Shown in pieces: positions 9,350-18,378 of a stretch of 32,317 nt of DNA (position 1 is the stretch's first letter; each line of letters opens with the position of its first letter). Below the pieces are notes generated by a model. The model was not told the origin of the DNA and searched no databases. It saw nothing but the letters and a program-made list of their open reading frames with translations. Made by a program: the position numbers and the translations under genes. This DNA comes from VAZQ01 sp034669045 (GTDB taxonomy: Bacteria; Pseudomonadota; Alphaproteobacteria; Rhizobiales; Xanthobacteraceae): NCBI GenBank assembly GCA_034669045.1, contig JAXDOD010000098.1, positions 1-32,317 on the forward strand, given 5' to 3'.

Positions 9350-9601
9350 TTACTTCGCGGCCGGCGTCGAGCGGATGGTGGCCCAGGGATCGGCCTTTTG
9401 CTGCGGCGCATTGTCCCGGTCCCGCGCCGTCCTCATCAACGCCCGCTCGCGGACGTCAAATTCTCTCTTCTTGCGCGCCATCTCCTCGAGCTGCGGATCG
9501 TCGCCCGCGCTCTTGCCGCCATTGGGGCCAGCCAAATTGGTCTGCGCGCTGACCGGCACGGTCATCAGCGTGATCAGCGCTGCCGCCAGGATGATTTTCA
9601 T
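9350..9601 (-). CDS. Small secreted hypothetical protein
   Basis: 83-residue protein, started at MKIILAAALITLMTVPVSAQ (ATG at 9599-9601) because GGGAGGAA lies 4-11 nt upstream on the minus strand; the alternative start at 9622 precedes that site. A Sec signal peptide is clear, with cleavage after VSAQ (about residue 20). The mature part is about 60 residues, hydrophilic and charged, and probably helical in DDPQLEEMARKKREFDVRE, with a possible short coiled coil. It has no cysteines. I recognise no family. It is convergent with the aminotransferase gene and divergent from the DUF992 gene. Function unknown. Confidence 0.65.
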   Translation of the reverse strand: MKIILAAALITLMTVPVSAQTNLAGPNGGKSAGDDPQLEEMARKKREFDVRERALMRTARDRDNAPQQKADPWATIRSTPAAK

Positions 9602-9947
9602 CGCATTCCTCCCGCGTCCCAAACTCGTCGATCCTCTGATGCAATTTTACGACGGTTTTGCGGCCAAAAGCGACCCCTTTTTCGCGGCTGGCCGTGTTCA
9701 GGCCATGGCGGGCGGCGGTCCGAATTCGCGCCGGATGCCGAGAACCTCCACGGTTTTCATCAACGCCATGCGCGACCAGCAGAAGCTGACCGCGATCGCC
9801 CCGCAAATCCCCTGATGACGGCGGCCGCACGGGCGCAGGAGGAACGCGACTTGCGGCTCGTTTTGGCGTAGGATGGCGGCCGGGGTTCCGGCCTGCGGCC
9901 ATGCCGGGTCGATTGTGCCGTAGGGACCGATTGTGGAGGGGTTATTG
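9602..9947. other. Divergent intergenic region, 346 bp, no gene seen
   Basis: It lies between the minus-strand small secreted protein (start 9601) and the plus-strand DUF992 gene (start 9948), so both promoters should be here. ORFs crossing it are Arg/His-rich shadows. I could not find a convincing -35/-10 pair or operator. The stretch 9640-9690 (ATTTTACGACGGTTTTGCGGCC and beyond) is richer in AT than the rest. Confidence 0.5.
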
Positions 9948-10415
9948 ATGAATCAAAACATCATCGGGGCTGCCGCTTTGGCGCTGGCAGTTGCATGTTC
10001 CAGTCCGGCCGCCGCCCAGCGCGCCAAGGCGGGCGTCCTGACTTGCGATGTATCCGGGGGCTTCGGCTGGATCATCGGATCGGTGAAATCGGTCGCCTGC
10101 GTGTTCACGCCCGACCGGCCGGGGCCGGCGGAGGCCTATGACGGCTCCATTCGGAAATTCGGCGTCGATATCGGCGCCACCGGACGCCAGCAGATGGTTT
10201 GGGGCGTGTTCGCCGAGACCTATGGTGGCCGCGGCGCGCTGGCCGGCGACTACGTTGGTGCCACCGCGGAAGCGACCGTTGCGGTCGGCCTCGGCGCCAA
10301 CGTGCTGCTCGGCGGCTCCAACCGCACGATTGCGCTGCAGCCGCTCTCGGTGACCGGCCAGACCGGGCTCAATATCGCGGCCGGCGTCGCCGACCTGCAG
10401 CTTCGTTCGCGCTGA
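9948..10415 (+). CDS. DUF992 domain-containing secreted protein
   Basis: 155-residue exported protein of the DUF992 family, known mainly from Hyphomicrobiales and without an assigned function. The start MNQNIIGAAALALAVACSS (ATG at 9948) is preceded by GGAGGGG at about 8 nt. The signal peptide is cleaved near AAAQ (about residue 24). The family pattern follows: AGVLTCDVSGGFGWIIGS, VACVFTPDRPGP, Y.G.I.KFGVDIG, MVWGVFAET, LAGDYVGATAEATVAVGLGANVLLGGSNRTIALQP in parts, and a C-terminal NIAAGVADLQL. Two cysteines (in LTCDV and VACVF) probably form a disulfide. A Gly-rich beta structure is likely, in the periplasm or at the outer membrane. It converges on the oligopeptidase gene. Confidence 0.85.
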   Translation: MNQNIIGAAALALAVACSSPAAAQRAKAGVLTCDVSGGFGWIIGSVKSVACVFTPDRPGPAEAYDGSIRKFGVDIGATGRQQMVWGVFAETYGGRGALAGDYVGATAEATVAVGLGANVLLGGSNRTIALQPLSVTGQTGLNIAAGVADLQLRSR

Positions 10416-10464
10416 GGCGGGCCGACCCGAACGCACGCGCCGCCGTCAGCCCGGGCGGCCGCGC

Positions 10465-12765
10465 TCAGGGCAGGTTCTGCTGCCGCCGCGGACCGCCTGC
10501 GCTCGACGGCGTGACCACCGTGGACAGCGGCGCTGCCGGAGCAGAGCCTCCGAGCGCCTGGGACACGGGCCGCGCATCGCCGCCGGCGAGGCCGGTGACG
10601 TCGAGCGCGAAGGCCTGGATCAGCCCCAGCTCTTCGAGCCATTCGAACCGGCCGGCCGCGCCGAAATGCCCGGCCGACATGCGCATGATGAGCGTGATGC
10701 GGGCATCGTTGGTCTTCATCGCGCGGAGCTTCGCGACCCATTTCGCCGGCTCCCAGTATTGCACGCGCGGATCGGCGATCCCGCCGGTCACCAGCATGTG
10801 CGGATAGGCCTTGGCAGCGACATTGTCGTAAGGCGAATAGCCGGCCAGCCGCCGATAGGTCTCGACATCCGCGCTCGGATCGCCCCATTCCGGGAAATCG
10901 CTCACCGTCAGCGGCAGCGTGTCGTCGAGCATGGTGTTGACCACGTCGACGAAGGGCACGCGGGCGATGATCCCGGCGAACAGGTCCGGCCGCATGTTCG
11001 CGACCGCGCCCATGAGCAGGCCGCCGGCGGAATCGCCGCGCGCGACGATCCGTCCGGGGCGGCTGTAGCCGGCCTTGGTCAGATATTCCGCGACCGTGAT
11101 GAAATCCTTGAAGGTGTTGACCTTGTTCTCCCGCCGGCCGGCCTCGTACCAGCGCTGGCCCTTGTCGAGCCCGCCCCGGATGTGCGCGATGGCATAGACG
11201 AAGCCGCGGTCGACCAGCGATAGCATGTTGGAATTGAACGGCGTGGCGAACACATAGGCATAGGCGCCGTAACCCTCGAGAAAGAGCGGCGCCGAACCGT
11301 CGAGTTGCAAGCCTTTGCGATGCAGCACCGTGACCGGCACCTGCTCGTTGTCGGCAGTGGTCGCGAATAGCCGGCGCACCACATAGGCGGACGGGTCGTG
11401 CCCGCTCGGGATGCGCTGCTGCTTGCGCAGCACCCGCTCGCGGCTCTCCATGTCGTAGTCGATCGTCTGCTGCGGCTGTGCCGGCGAGGAATAGAGGTAG
11501 CGCACCGTGCTGGTGTCGAACTCGTAGCCGTTGCCGAATTCGAGCGCATAGGCCTCCTCGTTGACGGCGACGACGTGCGCGGCGAGGTCCGACTTGCGGT
11601 AGATCACCAGGCGCGGGAGCCCATCCTCGCGCTCGACGCTCGCCAGGTGACCCGCAAACGCGACGACGGACACGATCTGGCGGCCCTCCTTGTAGGGCAC
11701 CAGATCGCGCCAGTTGCTGCGGCCCGGCGCCGCCGCCGGTGCGGTGACGACCTTGAAGTCGCCGGCCCCGTCGGCATTGGTGCGGATGACCAGCCGGTCG
11801 CCCCAATCGTCGACAAAGTAGCGCAGTCCCGGCGCGCGCGGGACCACCACCGCGGGCGCGCTCTCCGGCTTGGCGCCGTCGATCAGCCATGTTTCCGAGG
11901 TGTCGGAACTCCCGGTCGAGATCATGACGAAGCGTCCGCTGCGCGTCCCGTAGATGGACACCTCGAAGCCGAGGTCCTTCTCCTCGAACACCAGTTGATC
12001 GGCCGCCGGGTCGGTGCCGAGACGGTGGCGATAGACGAAGCGCGCACGATGGTCGGAATCGAGCCGCACATAGAACAGCGTGGCGCTATCGGGCGCCCAG
12101 GTGAGGTCCGCGACCTCGGCCACGGTTTCCGGCAGGTCCTTGCGCGCGCCGACATCGCGGATGCGCAAGGTGTAGCTCTCCGACCCGGTCTCATCGACCA
12201 GGTAGGCGAAATAGCGGTGATCCTTGCTGTGCTCGGTGCTGCCGAAGTTGAAATAGGCCTTGCCGGTGGCCATGGCGGCGCCGTCGAGCAGGACCTCTTC
12301 GGCGCTGCCGTCGCGGCGCCCGCGCACGAGTTGGGGATGCTCGGCGCCGGCCACGAACTTGCGCCAATAGGCATAGGTGCCGTCCGGCGTCGGCACGCCG
12401 GTTTCGGCCTGCTCGATGCGGCCTTTCATCTCCTCGATGAGTCTGACCCGCAGTGCCGACAGCGGCGCCAGGGCGGCCTCCGAATAGCGGTTCTCGACCT
12501 CGACATGGGCGCGGATCTCGGGCGCGAGCCGCGACTGGTCCGCCATGACCTCACGCCAGTTGGCGTCGCGGATCCAGCCATAGTCGTCGACGCGTTCGAT
12601 CCCGTGGGCGGTCAGCCGGACCGGCTTGCGGGCCGCCACCGGCGGCGTGGCCTCGGCCGCCGTGAGCTGCGCGGCGGCGCGTTCGGGACCGAGGAGCGGA
12701 CGCTGCGCGAGTACGACCAGAAGCAGGACCGGCAACAACCACCAACGCATCAACCACCGACGCAT
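10465..12765 (-). CDS. ptrB: Exported prolyl oligopeptidase-family serine peptidase (oligopeptidase B-like, S9A)
   Basis: 766-residue serine peptidase with an N-terminal seven-bladed propeller (about 45-480) that gates a C-terminal alpha/beta-hydrolase domain (about 490-740). Oligopeptidase B cuts short peptides after Arg or Lys. The triad is visible: Ser579 in ARGDSAGGLLMG, Asp665 in GIADPRVQYWEP and His700 in MSAGHFGAAGR. LEGYGAYAY and AHIRGG are typical of the family. Unlike the cytosolic E. coli enzyme, it starts with a hydrophobic segment (MRRWLMRWWLLPVLLLVVLAQ in part), so it is probably exported or membrane anchored. The ATG at 12763-12765 has GGGAG about 7 nt upstream, preferred over the ATG at 12786. 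The C-terminus after 735 is Pro/Ala-rich and unlike the fold. The family call is firm; specificity is inferred. Confidence 0.9.
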   Translation of the reverse strand: MRRWLMRWWLLPVLLLVVLAQRPLLGPERAAAQLTAAEATPPVAARKPVRLTAHGIERVDDYGWIRDANWREVMADQSRLAPEIRAHVEVENRYSEAALAPLSALRVRLIEEMKGRIEQAETGVPTPDGTYAYWRKFVAGAEHPQLVRGRRDGSAEEVLLDGAAMATGKAYFNFGSTEHSKDHRYFAYLVDETGSESYTLRIRDVGARKDLPETVAEVADLTWAPDSATLFYVRLDSDHRARFVYRHRLGTDPAADQLVFEEKDLGFEVSIYGTRSGRFVMISTGSSDTSETWLIDGAKPESAPAVVVPRAPGLRYFVDDWGDRLVIRTNADGAGDFKVVTAPAAAPGRSNWRDLVPYKEGRQIVSVVAFAGHLASVEREDGLPRLVIYRKSDLAAHVVAVNEEAYALEFGNGYEFDTSTVRYLYSSPAQPQQTIDYDMESRERVLRKQQRIPSGHDPSAYVVRRLFATTADNEQVPVTVLHRKGLQLDGSAPLFLEGYGAYAYVFATPFNSNMLSLVDRGFVYAIAHIRGGLDKGQRWYEAGRRENKVNTFKDFITVAEYLTKAGYSRPGRIVARGDSAGGLLMGAVANMRPDLFAGIIARVPFVDVVNTMLDDTLPLTVSDFPEWGDPSADVETYRRLAGYSPYDNVAAKAYPHMLVTGGIADPRVQYWEPAKWVAKLRAMKTNDARITLIMRMSAGHFGAAGRFEWLEELGLIQAFALDVTGLAGGDARPVSQALGGSAPAAPLSTVVTPSSAGGPRRQQNLP

Positions 12766-12973
12766 CGCAACGCTCCCTGTTCGCAAAATCGCCCGTGCCG
12801 CCCGCGACCTCGATTGGACCGGGATTTCTTTGTCCCAGTCAAGCGTTTCGAGGCCGACGGCGGGTGCGTCCTAAACGTCAGCCTCTTGCCAATCCCCCCT
12901 CCGGTTTGAAACGATGGTTCTCCGGCCCAACGGTTCCAAGAAGGCCGCATCTCGGCAGACATGGGAGGCGGAA

Positions 12974-15028
12974 ATGGCACAGAACGGCACACGAGCCACG
13001 GGTCCCCGGTGCATCGCGCTGGTGGGCCCGTTCCAAAGCGGCAAGACCAGCCTGCTCGAAGCGATCCTCGCGCGCACCGGCGCGATCCAGCGCCAGGGTA
13101 CCGCCGAAGCGGGGACCACCGTCGGCGACGCCAGCAAAGAGGCGCGCCACCACCTCATGAGCGTCGAACTCACGGTCGCCAGCACCGGTTTCATGGGCGA
13201 GAGCTTCACGTTCATCGATTGTCCGGGCTCGGTTGAATTCGTCCACGACATGCGCGCGGCGCTGCCGGCGGTCGACGCGGCGGTCGTCGTCTGCGAAATG
13301 GACGAGAAGAAGATTCCGCAGCTCCAGCTCATCCTGCGCGAACTGGAGGACCAGAAGATTCCGCACTTCCTGTTCCTCAACAAGATCGACAAGGCCGACG
13401 CCACCATCCATGACGTGCTCAAGCTGTTGCAGCCGGCGTCGCGCAGCAAGCTACTGATGCGCCAGATTCCGACGTTCGCGGGCGAGCTCGTCACCGGCTT
13501 CGTCGATCTCGCGCTTGAACGCGCGTTTGTCTACAAGGAGCACGCGGCCTCCGAGGTCGTGCCGCTGGAAGGGGAGATAGCCGATCGCGAGAAAACGGCG
13601 CGCTTTTCCATGCTGGAGACGCTCGCCGACCACGACGACGAACTGATGGAGCAGTTGCTGGGCGACATCGAGCCGCCCAAGGACAAGGTGTTCGACGACC
13701 TCGCCAAGGAGCTGCGCGACGGGCTCGTCTGCCCGGTGCTGATGGGCTCGGCCACGCGCACCAACGGCGTCCTGCGGCTGATGAAGGCGCTGCGGCACGA
13801 GGCGCCCGACGTGGCGACCACCGTCAAGCGGCTCGGCATCAAGGCCGGCAGCGACCCGGTCGCCTATGTGCTCAAGACCATGCACACGGCTCACGGCGGC
13901 AAGATGTCGATCGTACGCGTGCTCAACGGCCAGGTCGCCGACAGCTCCACCTTCCTCACGCCCGAGCGCGAGGCCGGCCGCGTCGCCGGCATCTTCAAGC
14001 TGCTCGGCCAGAATACCGAGAAGCGCGGCCCCGCGCAGCTCGGCGAAACCGTGGCGCTGGGCAAGCTCGACCACGCCAACACCGGCGACACGCTCTCGGC
14101 TGGCAAGCAGGCGCACCCTCCGGTCGCCAACGTCACGCCGTTGCCGCCGGTGCTCGCGCTGGCGGTCGCGGCCAAGGAACGCAAGGACGACGTCAAGCTC
14201 GGGCAGGCGCTGCACCGGCTGCTGGAGGAGGACCCCTCGATCAGCGTCGTGCACAACCCGGAAGCGCACGAAGTGGTCGCCTGGGGCCAGGGCGAGATGC
14301 ACCTGCGGGTGGCGGCCGAGCGGCTCGCGGACCGCTACGGGGTCGTCATCGCCACGCACAAGCCGTCGGTCGGCTATCGCGAGACCATCAAGAAGGGCAT
14401 CGTCCAGCGCGGCCGCCACAAGAAACAATCCGGCGGCCACGGCCAGTTCGGCGACGTGGTGCTCGACATCAAGCCGCTGCCGCGCGACCAGGGCTTCAAG
14501 TTCATCGACGAGATCAAGGGCGGCGTGGTACCGCGCAACTACATCCCGTCGGTGGAGGAGGGCATCATCGACGCGCTCAAGCGCGGACCGCTTGGCTTCC
14601 AGGTCGTCGACGTGCAGGTGAAGCTGGTCGACGGCTCCTATCACACCGTCGATTCCTCCGACATGGCGTTCCAGACGGCGGGCCGCATCGGCATCTCCGA
14701 GGGCCTGCCGCAGTGCAATCCGGTGCTGCTCGAGCCGATCTACCAGGTCGAGATCGTGCTGCCGTCGGAGGCGACCGCCAAGATGAACGCGCTGATGTCC
14801 GGGCGGCGCGGCCAGATCCTCGGCTTCGACACCCGCGAGGGCTGGGACGGCTGGGACGTGGTGCGGGTGCAGATGCCGGAATCGGAGATCGGCGACCTCA
14901 TCATCGAGGTGCGCTCGGCTACCGCCGGCGTCGGCAGCTTCACCTTCAAGTTCGACCACATGGCCGAGCTCACCGGCCGCACCGCCGACCAGATCGTGGC
15001 GGCGCGAAAGACGCCCGCCGCATCGTAA
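12974..15028 (+). CDS. EF-G-like translational GTPase (EF-G2 type) without the switch II histidine
   Basis: 684-residue protein with the full EF-G domain order: a short GTPase domain, a beta-barrel domain II, domain III, domain IV (HKKQSGGHGQFGDVV) and domain V (SGRRGQILGFD). The start MAQNGTRATGPRC (ATG at 12974) follows GGGAGG at about 4-9 nt; the upstream ATG at 12914 has no such site. GTPase motifs: G1 GPFQSGKTS (18-26), G3 DCPGSVEF (82-89), G4 NKID (136-139), G5 GSAT. In EF-G and EF-Tu the G3 motif is DTPGH, and its His activates the hydrolytic water. Here Ser86 takes its place, so GTP hydrolysis may be slow or arranged differently. This is a second, EF-G2 branch protein, not the main FusA. 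No ribosomal genes adjoin. Confidence 0.88.
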   Translation: MAQNGTRATGPRCIALVGPFQSGKTSLLEAILARTGAIQRQGTAEAGTTVGDASKEARHHLMSVELTVASTGFMGESFTFIDCPGSVEFVHDMRAALPAVDAAVVVCEMDEKKIPQLQLILRELEDQKIPHFLFLNKIDKADATIHDVLKLLQPASRSKLLMRQIPTFAGELVTGFVDLALERAFVYKEHAASEVVPLEGEIADREKTARFSMLETLADHDDELMEQLLGDIEPPKDKVFDDLAKELRDGLVCPVLMGSATRTNGVLRLMKALRHEAPDVATTVKRLGIKAGSDPVAYVLKTMHTAHGGKMSIVRVLNGQVADSSTFLTPEREAGRVAGIFKLLGQNTEKRGPAQLGETVALGKLDHANTGDTLSAGKQAHPPVANVTPLPPVLALAVAAKERKDDVKLGQALHRLLEEDPSISVVHNPEAHEVVAWGQGEMHLRVAAERLADRYGVVIATHKPSVGYRETIKKGIVQRGRHKKQSGGHGQFGDVVLDIKPLPRDQGFKFIDEIKGGVVPRNYIPSVEEGIIDALKRGPLGFQVVDVQVKLVDGSYHTVDSSDMAFQTAGRIGISEGLPQCNPVLLEPIYQVEIVLPSEATAKMNALMSGRRGQILGFDTREGWDGWDVVRVQMPESEIGDLIIEVRSATAGVGSFTFKFDHMAELTGRTADQIVAARKTPAAS

Positions 15029-15091
15029 GCTGCAGCGCGCGGGGATGCTGCGATGATCGGAGCGTTGCCTCCGGTTCCCGTTTACGGGCGC

Positions 15092-15114
15092 GCCGGGCGC
15101 AATTCCGGCCCGGC
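15092..15114. terminator. Stem-loop downstream of the EF-G-like gene
   Basis: GCCGGGC (15092-15098) and GCCCGGC (15108-15114) pair perfectly around nine bases, 63 bp after the EF-G-like stop. No T run follows, so it is at best a weak or Rho-assisted terminator. A smaller hairpin CCCG-TTTA-CGGG precedes it at about 15077-15088. Confidence 0.35.
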
Positions 15115-15249
15115 GGTTACCTTCTGCAAAGCATGATCGTCTTTCGTACGCGGGCCGTTAACCCCGTTGCCTCGAATTGTCGTCATAACAGGCGATAAAT
15201 ACGGCGGCGGGGCGAACCGCCCCGGGCGTTGGGAGACGGCGAGCTTTCC

Positions 15250-16140
15250 ATGCTGAAAGCGTTGCGCAGACTGTTTGTTGCCGACGAGGAGGTGGAAGTC
15301 GCCGATGCGGGCGACGGCAAGATCACGCTTGCGGACGTCCTGCAACGCGGCTGGTTCGAGCTCTGGTATCAACCGAAGATCGAGATGAAGACGATGCGGC
15401 TCGCGGGCGCCGAGGCGCTGGTGCGCGCGCGCCATCCGCAGCGCGGCGTGCTGCCGCCCGGCCTGTTCCTGCCGGGCGCGAGCGAGGCGGACATGCTGGC
15501 GCTGACCGAGCGCGTCATCATCACCGCGCTCAAGGACTGGGCGGACTGCGCCGCTCACGGCATGTCGATCAAGCTCGCGGTCAACGTGCCGGTATCCGCG
15601 CTGGTCAACCTGCCGATCGCCGAGATCGTGCGCTCGGAACGGCCGAAGGCGGACAACTGGCCGGGCCTCATCCTCGAAGTGACCGAGGACGAGATCATCC
15701 ACGACCTTAAGCTCGCCAATGATGCCGCCGACCGGCTGCGATCGGCGCACTGCACGCTTGCGCTCGACGATTTCGGCGCCGGCTATTCGTCGATCGCGCG
15801 CTTGCGCCAGCTTCCGTTCAGCGAGCTCAAGATCGACCGCGCCTATGTGATCAACTGCCATACCGACCGGGTCAACGCCGGCCTCTGCGAGGTGTTCGTC
15901 GAGCTGGCAAAACGTTTCGGTCTCAAGACCGTGGCCGAGGGCATCGAATCGACGCACGAGAGCCACAAGCTGCAGGCGCTCGGCGCCGACGTCGGACAGG
16001 GCTACCTGTTCGCCAAGCCGATGTCGAAAGGGCAGTTCATCGGACTGATGCGCAGGCGCCTCGTCCCCGCTCCGGTGGTCGCCGCGCCGGGCAAGCGCTC
16101 GGCCGCCGGACTCGTCCCCGGCTTCAGCGTCAAAGGCTGA
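15250..16140 (+). CDS. EAL-domain protein, probable cyclic-di-GMP phosphodiesterase
   Basis: 296-residue protein, almost entirely one EAL domain (about 28-270), without a GGDEF domain or membrane segment. EAL proteins cut the second messenger c-di-GMP to pGpG. The catalytic set is intact: EALVR (Glu55), LAVNVPVS (Asn), LEVTEDE (Glu), LDDFGAGYSS (two Asp), LKIDRAYV (Lys), VAEGIES (Glu) and GQGYLFAKP (Gln). The start is the ATG at 15250 (MLKALRRLFVADEE); a TTG start at 15229 is possible but would use up the GGGAG that serves as ribosome binding site. The first 27 residues are acidic and give no domain. The C-terminal 30 residues are Ala/Pro-rich and probably disordered. It converges on the LysR gene with 8 bp between stops. 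Confidence 0.9.
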   Translation: MLKALRRLFVADEEVEVADAGDGKITLADVLQRGWFELWYQPKIEMKTMRLAGAEALVRARHPQRGVLPPGLFLPGASEADMLALTERVIITALKDWADCAAHGMSIKLAVNVPVSALVNLPIAEIVRSERPKADNWPGLILEVTEDEIIHDLKLANDAADRLRSAHCTLALDDFGAGYSSIARLRQLPFSELKIDRAYVINCHTDRVNAGLCEVFVELAKRFGLKTVAEGIESTHESHKLQALGADVGQGYLFAKPMSKGQFIGLMRRRLVPAPVVAAPGKRSAAGLVPGFSVKG

Positions 16141-16148
16141 AAGTCCCG

Positions 16149-17090
16149 TCAGGCCGGAACGAATTCATCCGGCACGTCGACCGAGATGCCAGCCTCGGCA
16201 TCGATCGCCGCGACGTGCAGGTGGGCCGGATTGACGATCGACTGGAACGCGGCCAGCACCAGGCGGATGCGCCGCACGTCCAGGTCTTCGCGCAGATAGA
16301 TGCCCGAGCGCACATTGGGCAGCGCGGGCAGACACTTGTCGCGCGCGATCCGCAGGCCGGGCACGATCGCCCGCTTGGTGACGACGCTGACGCCGGCGCC
16401 GGCCAGGACGGCTGCGGTCCGCACCGTCAGTTCCGGGCTCTTGAACGCCAGGTAATACGGGATGCCCGAATCCTCGAGCGCCTTGATGGCGGCGCGCTCG
16501 GTGAGGCTCCCCGGCCAGCTCACCAGGGCGACCGGCGCATTCGGCACGACATTGAAGTGCGGCGCCTTGACCCAGACCAGTTCCTCCATCCATTCCGACA
16601 CCGCCGTCAGCGGCGCCTGCGGAGCATCGATGATGAATGCCACGTCGAGATAGCCCGAGCAGAGTCCGCGCGACAGATTGGCCGCGTTGTCGCAATGGAA
16701 TTGGATGCGGCGGTCCTGTGCGGCCTCCGCGCAGCCGGTGATCAGCTCGTTGATGGTGGTGCGGCCGATCCCGTTGGGCAGGCCGAAACGGATATGTTCG
16801 GCGACCGGATCCTGTCCGACAAACGCGAGGATCTGATCATTGAGCGCGAGGATGCGCTGGGCGTAGCCGACGACCACCGCGCCGTATTCGGTCAGGCGCG
16901 GATTGGAGCCTGACTTGGTGAACACGTCGACGCCGAGGATCGCCTGCAGCCGCTTGATCTGCGCGCTGATCCCGGGCTGTGAAATGTTGAGCGCGCGCCC
17001 GGCCTTGGTGAAGCTGCCATAGTCCGAAATGGTGATCAGCGTCCGCAAGAGCTCGATCGGAACATTCTTTTGGTCGTGTCGCCGTTGCAT
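16149..17090 (-). CDS. LysR-family transcriptional regulator
   Basis: 313-residue regulator with an N-terminal winged helix-turn-helix (about 10-70) and a two-lobe periplasmic-binding-like effector domain. The DNA-binding part reads LLRTLITISDYGSFTKAGRALNISQPGISAQIKRLQ (in segments), with FTKSG and LTEYG completing the wing. Effector-domain signs include PNGIGRTTINELI, SGYLDVAFIID and GAGVSVVTKRAIVPG. The start is the ATG at 17088-17090. The upstream gene on the same strand is an orphan TTT binding protein that ends 126 bp away, so a link to uptake of its ligand is possible. LysR proteins often control a divergent gene, but none is divergent here. Inducer unknown. Confidence 0.9.
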   Translation of the reverse strand: MQRRHDQKNVPIELLRTLITISDYGSFTKAGRALNISQPGISAQIKRLQAILGVDVFTKSGSNPRLTEYGAVVVGYAQRILALNDQILAFVGQDPVAEHIRFGLPNGIGRTTINELITGCAEAAQDRRIQFHCDNAANLSRGLCSGYLDVAFIIDAPQAPLTAVSEWMEELVWVKAPHFNVVPNAPVALVSWPGSLTERAAIKALEDSGIPYYLAFKSPELTVRTAAVLAGAGVSVVTKRAIVPGLRIARDKCLPALPNVRSGIYLREDLDVRRIRLVLAAFQSIVNPAHLHVAAIDAEAGISVDVPDEFVPA

Positions 17091-17216
17091 GAAACCCTCG
17101 AAAAATCATCGTCCCGAGCAATCGCGATCATAGCCGATTCTGCGCGCGCGCAAACTCGGACGATGCATAAATGGTTGCTGCGCAAAGAGAATTGCCGGAC
17201 GTGATACGATTTGCGG

Positions 17217-18248
17217 CTATCGGTTGCCGACCCGGATGAGGTCGCGAACGTGCCGCACGATCTCGGGCGGGGTATCGATGGTCTCGCGCATGAGGCGTTC
17301 GGCTTCCTGCCAGGTGCGCGGGTCGGGCGCCTGCATGGTCCTGGAAATCGCAACGATGAAGGCGCGATCCCGCACCATCGCCTCGAACGCAATGCGCAGC
17401 GTGGTGAGCCGTTCGGGCGGCACGTCGGGCGGCACGATCAGCACCTTGCCGGGCGCGCGGGCGAGCGCGAGAAAGCGGAATGCCGCCTGGTCGACCGGCG
17501 TCTGCGCCAGCTCCTGCAACAGCGGCACATCCGGAAGTTGCGGCGAGCGCGCGTCGTTGAGTTGCGCGAGCCAGTTGAACTGCTGCTCGGCGAGCCACTG
17601 CGGCCGCAGCTCCTGCATCACCTCGTAGCCGCCGTACCAGCCGTCCACCTCGCCGCGCTCCAGCGCCAGATAGATTTCGGCGGTATCCTTGAAGCCCGGA
17701 ATGATCTTGAACTGGGTGCCGAACAGCCGGTTGAAGATGTTCGGCAGATAATATTGCGCCGAGGCGACGCCGACGGCGCCGATCACCGCGGGCTTTTGCC
17801 GCGCGTCATCCATTGTCGCGATGCCGGCGCGCTTGTGGATGCCGAAGACGCCCGCCTCGCCTTTGCTGAGCGAGCCCAGCGCGCCGAGGCGCCGGACGTC
17901 GAACTTGAGATTGTCGTCCGGCTCCAGCACCTGCACGGTCGGCATGTTATCGTACATCAGCCCGACCACGGTGCCGTCCTTCGGCGCGGCGTTGTAGAGG
18001 TAGTTCATCTGCCGCAGTCCGCCGGCGCCCGGCATGAATTGCGAGATGCCGTTCGGAGTGCCCGGGATGTGACGCGCCAGGTGCTCGGCGAGCAGGCGCG
18101 CGATCGTGCCGTTGCGCCCGCCTTCACCGAACGGATTGACGATCTGCAGCGTCTTGCCCTTGTAGAAGGCGGCGGCGCCGTCGTCGGCGTGCGCGCAGGC
18201 CGGCGCGACGGCGAGGACGAGCGCCAGGAGCGGCCATGATCTCAGCAT
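17217..18248 (-). CDS. TTT-like periplasmic substrate-binding protein, orphan 2 (divergent signature)
   Basis: 343-residue exported binding protein distantly of the Bug/TctC class. The start chosen is MLRSWPLLALVLAVAP (ATG at 18246-18248), which gives a signal peptide cut near AHAD; longer readings to 18473 lack one. The mature N-terminus, AAFYKGKTLQIVNPFGEGGRNGTIARL in part, shows the family fold, but GGRNGTIAR lacks the Asp of the usual GG..D..AR ligand loop. FMPGAGGLRQMNYLYNAAPKDGTVVG (in part) and a WYGGYE segment follow. The other two binding proteins in this window keep that Asp, so the ligand or binding mode may differ. Its neighbours are a LysR gene downstream on the same strand and msrP, divergent across 130 bp. 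Confidence 0.82.
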   Translation of the reverse strand: MLRSWPLLALVLAVAPACAHADDGAAAFYKGKTLQIVNPFGEGGRNGTIARLLAEHLARHIPGTPNGISQFMPGAGGLRQMNYLYNAAPKDGTVVGLMYDNMPTVQVLEPDDNLKFDVRRLGALGSLSKGEAGVFGIHKRAGIATMDDARQKPAVIGAVGVASAQYYLPNIFNRLFGTQFKIIPGFKDTAEIYLALERGEVDGWYGGYEVMQELRPQWLAEQQFNWLAQLNDARSPQLPDVPLLQELAQTPVDQAAFRFLALARAPGKVLIVPPDVPPERLTTLRIAFEAMVRDRAFIVAISRTMQAPDPRTWQEAERLMRETIDTPPEIVRHVRDLIRVGNR

Positions 18249-18275
18249 TCTGGGCGCCTTCGCGCTGGCAGCGAC

Positions 18276-18293
18276 TTTGTTACGTTCAACAAA
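18276..18293. promoter_or_regulatory. 18-bp inverted repeat between orphan binding protein 2 and msrP
   Basis: TTTGTT-ACGTTC-AACAAA is a perfect 6-bp dyad in the 130-bp divergent gap, 28 bp before the binding-protein start (18248) and about 86 bp before msrP (18379). It is AT-rich in a GC-rich genome, as operators often are. It could serve either gene; the LysR product at 16149-17090 is a candidate ligand. Confidence 0.4.
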
Positions 18294-18378
18294 ACATAGC
18301 ATATGATCCCGCATCTGTGACTTGCGGGTGAAAGGGCATAGACGTACCTCTGTGCCACCTGAGCCGGAGGACCGTCCC

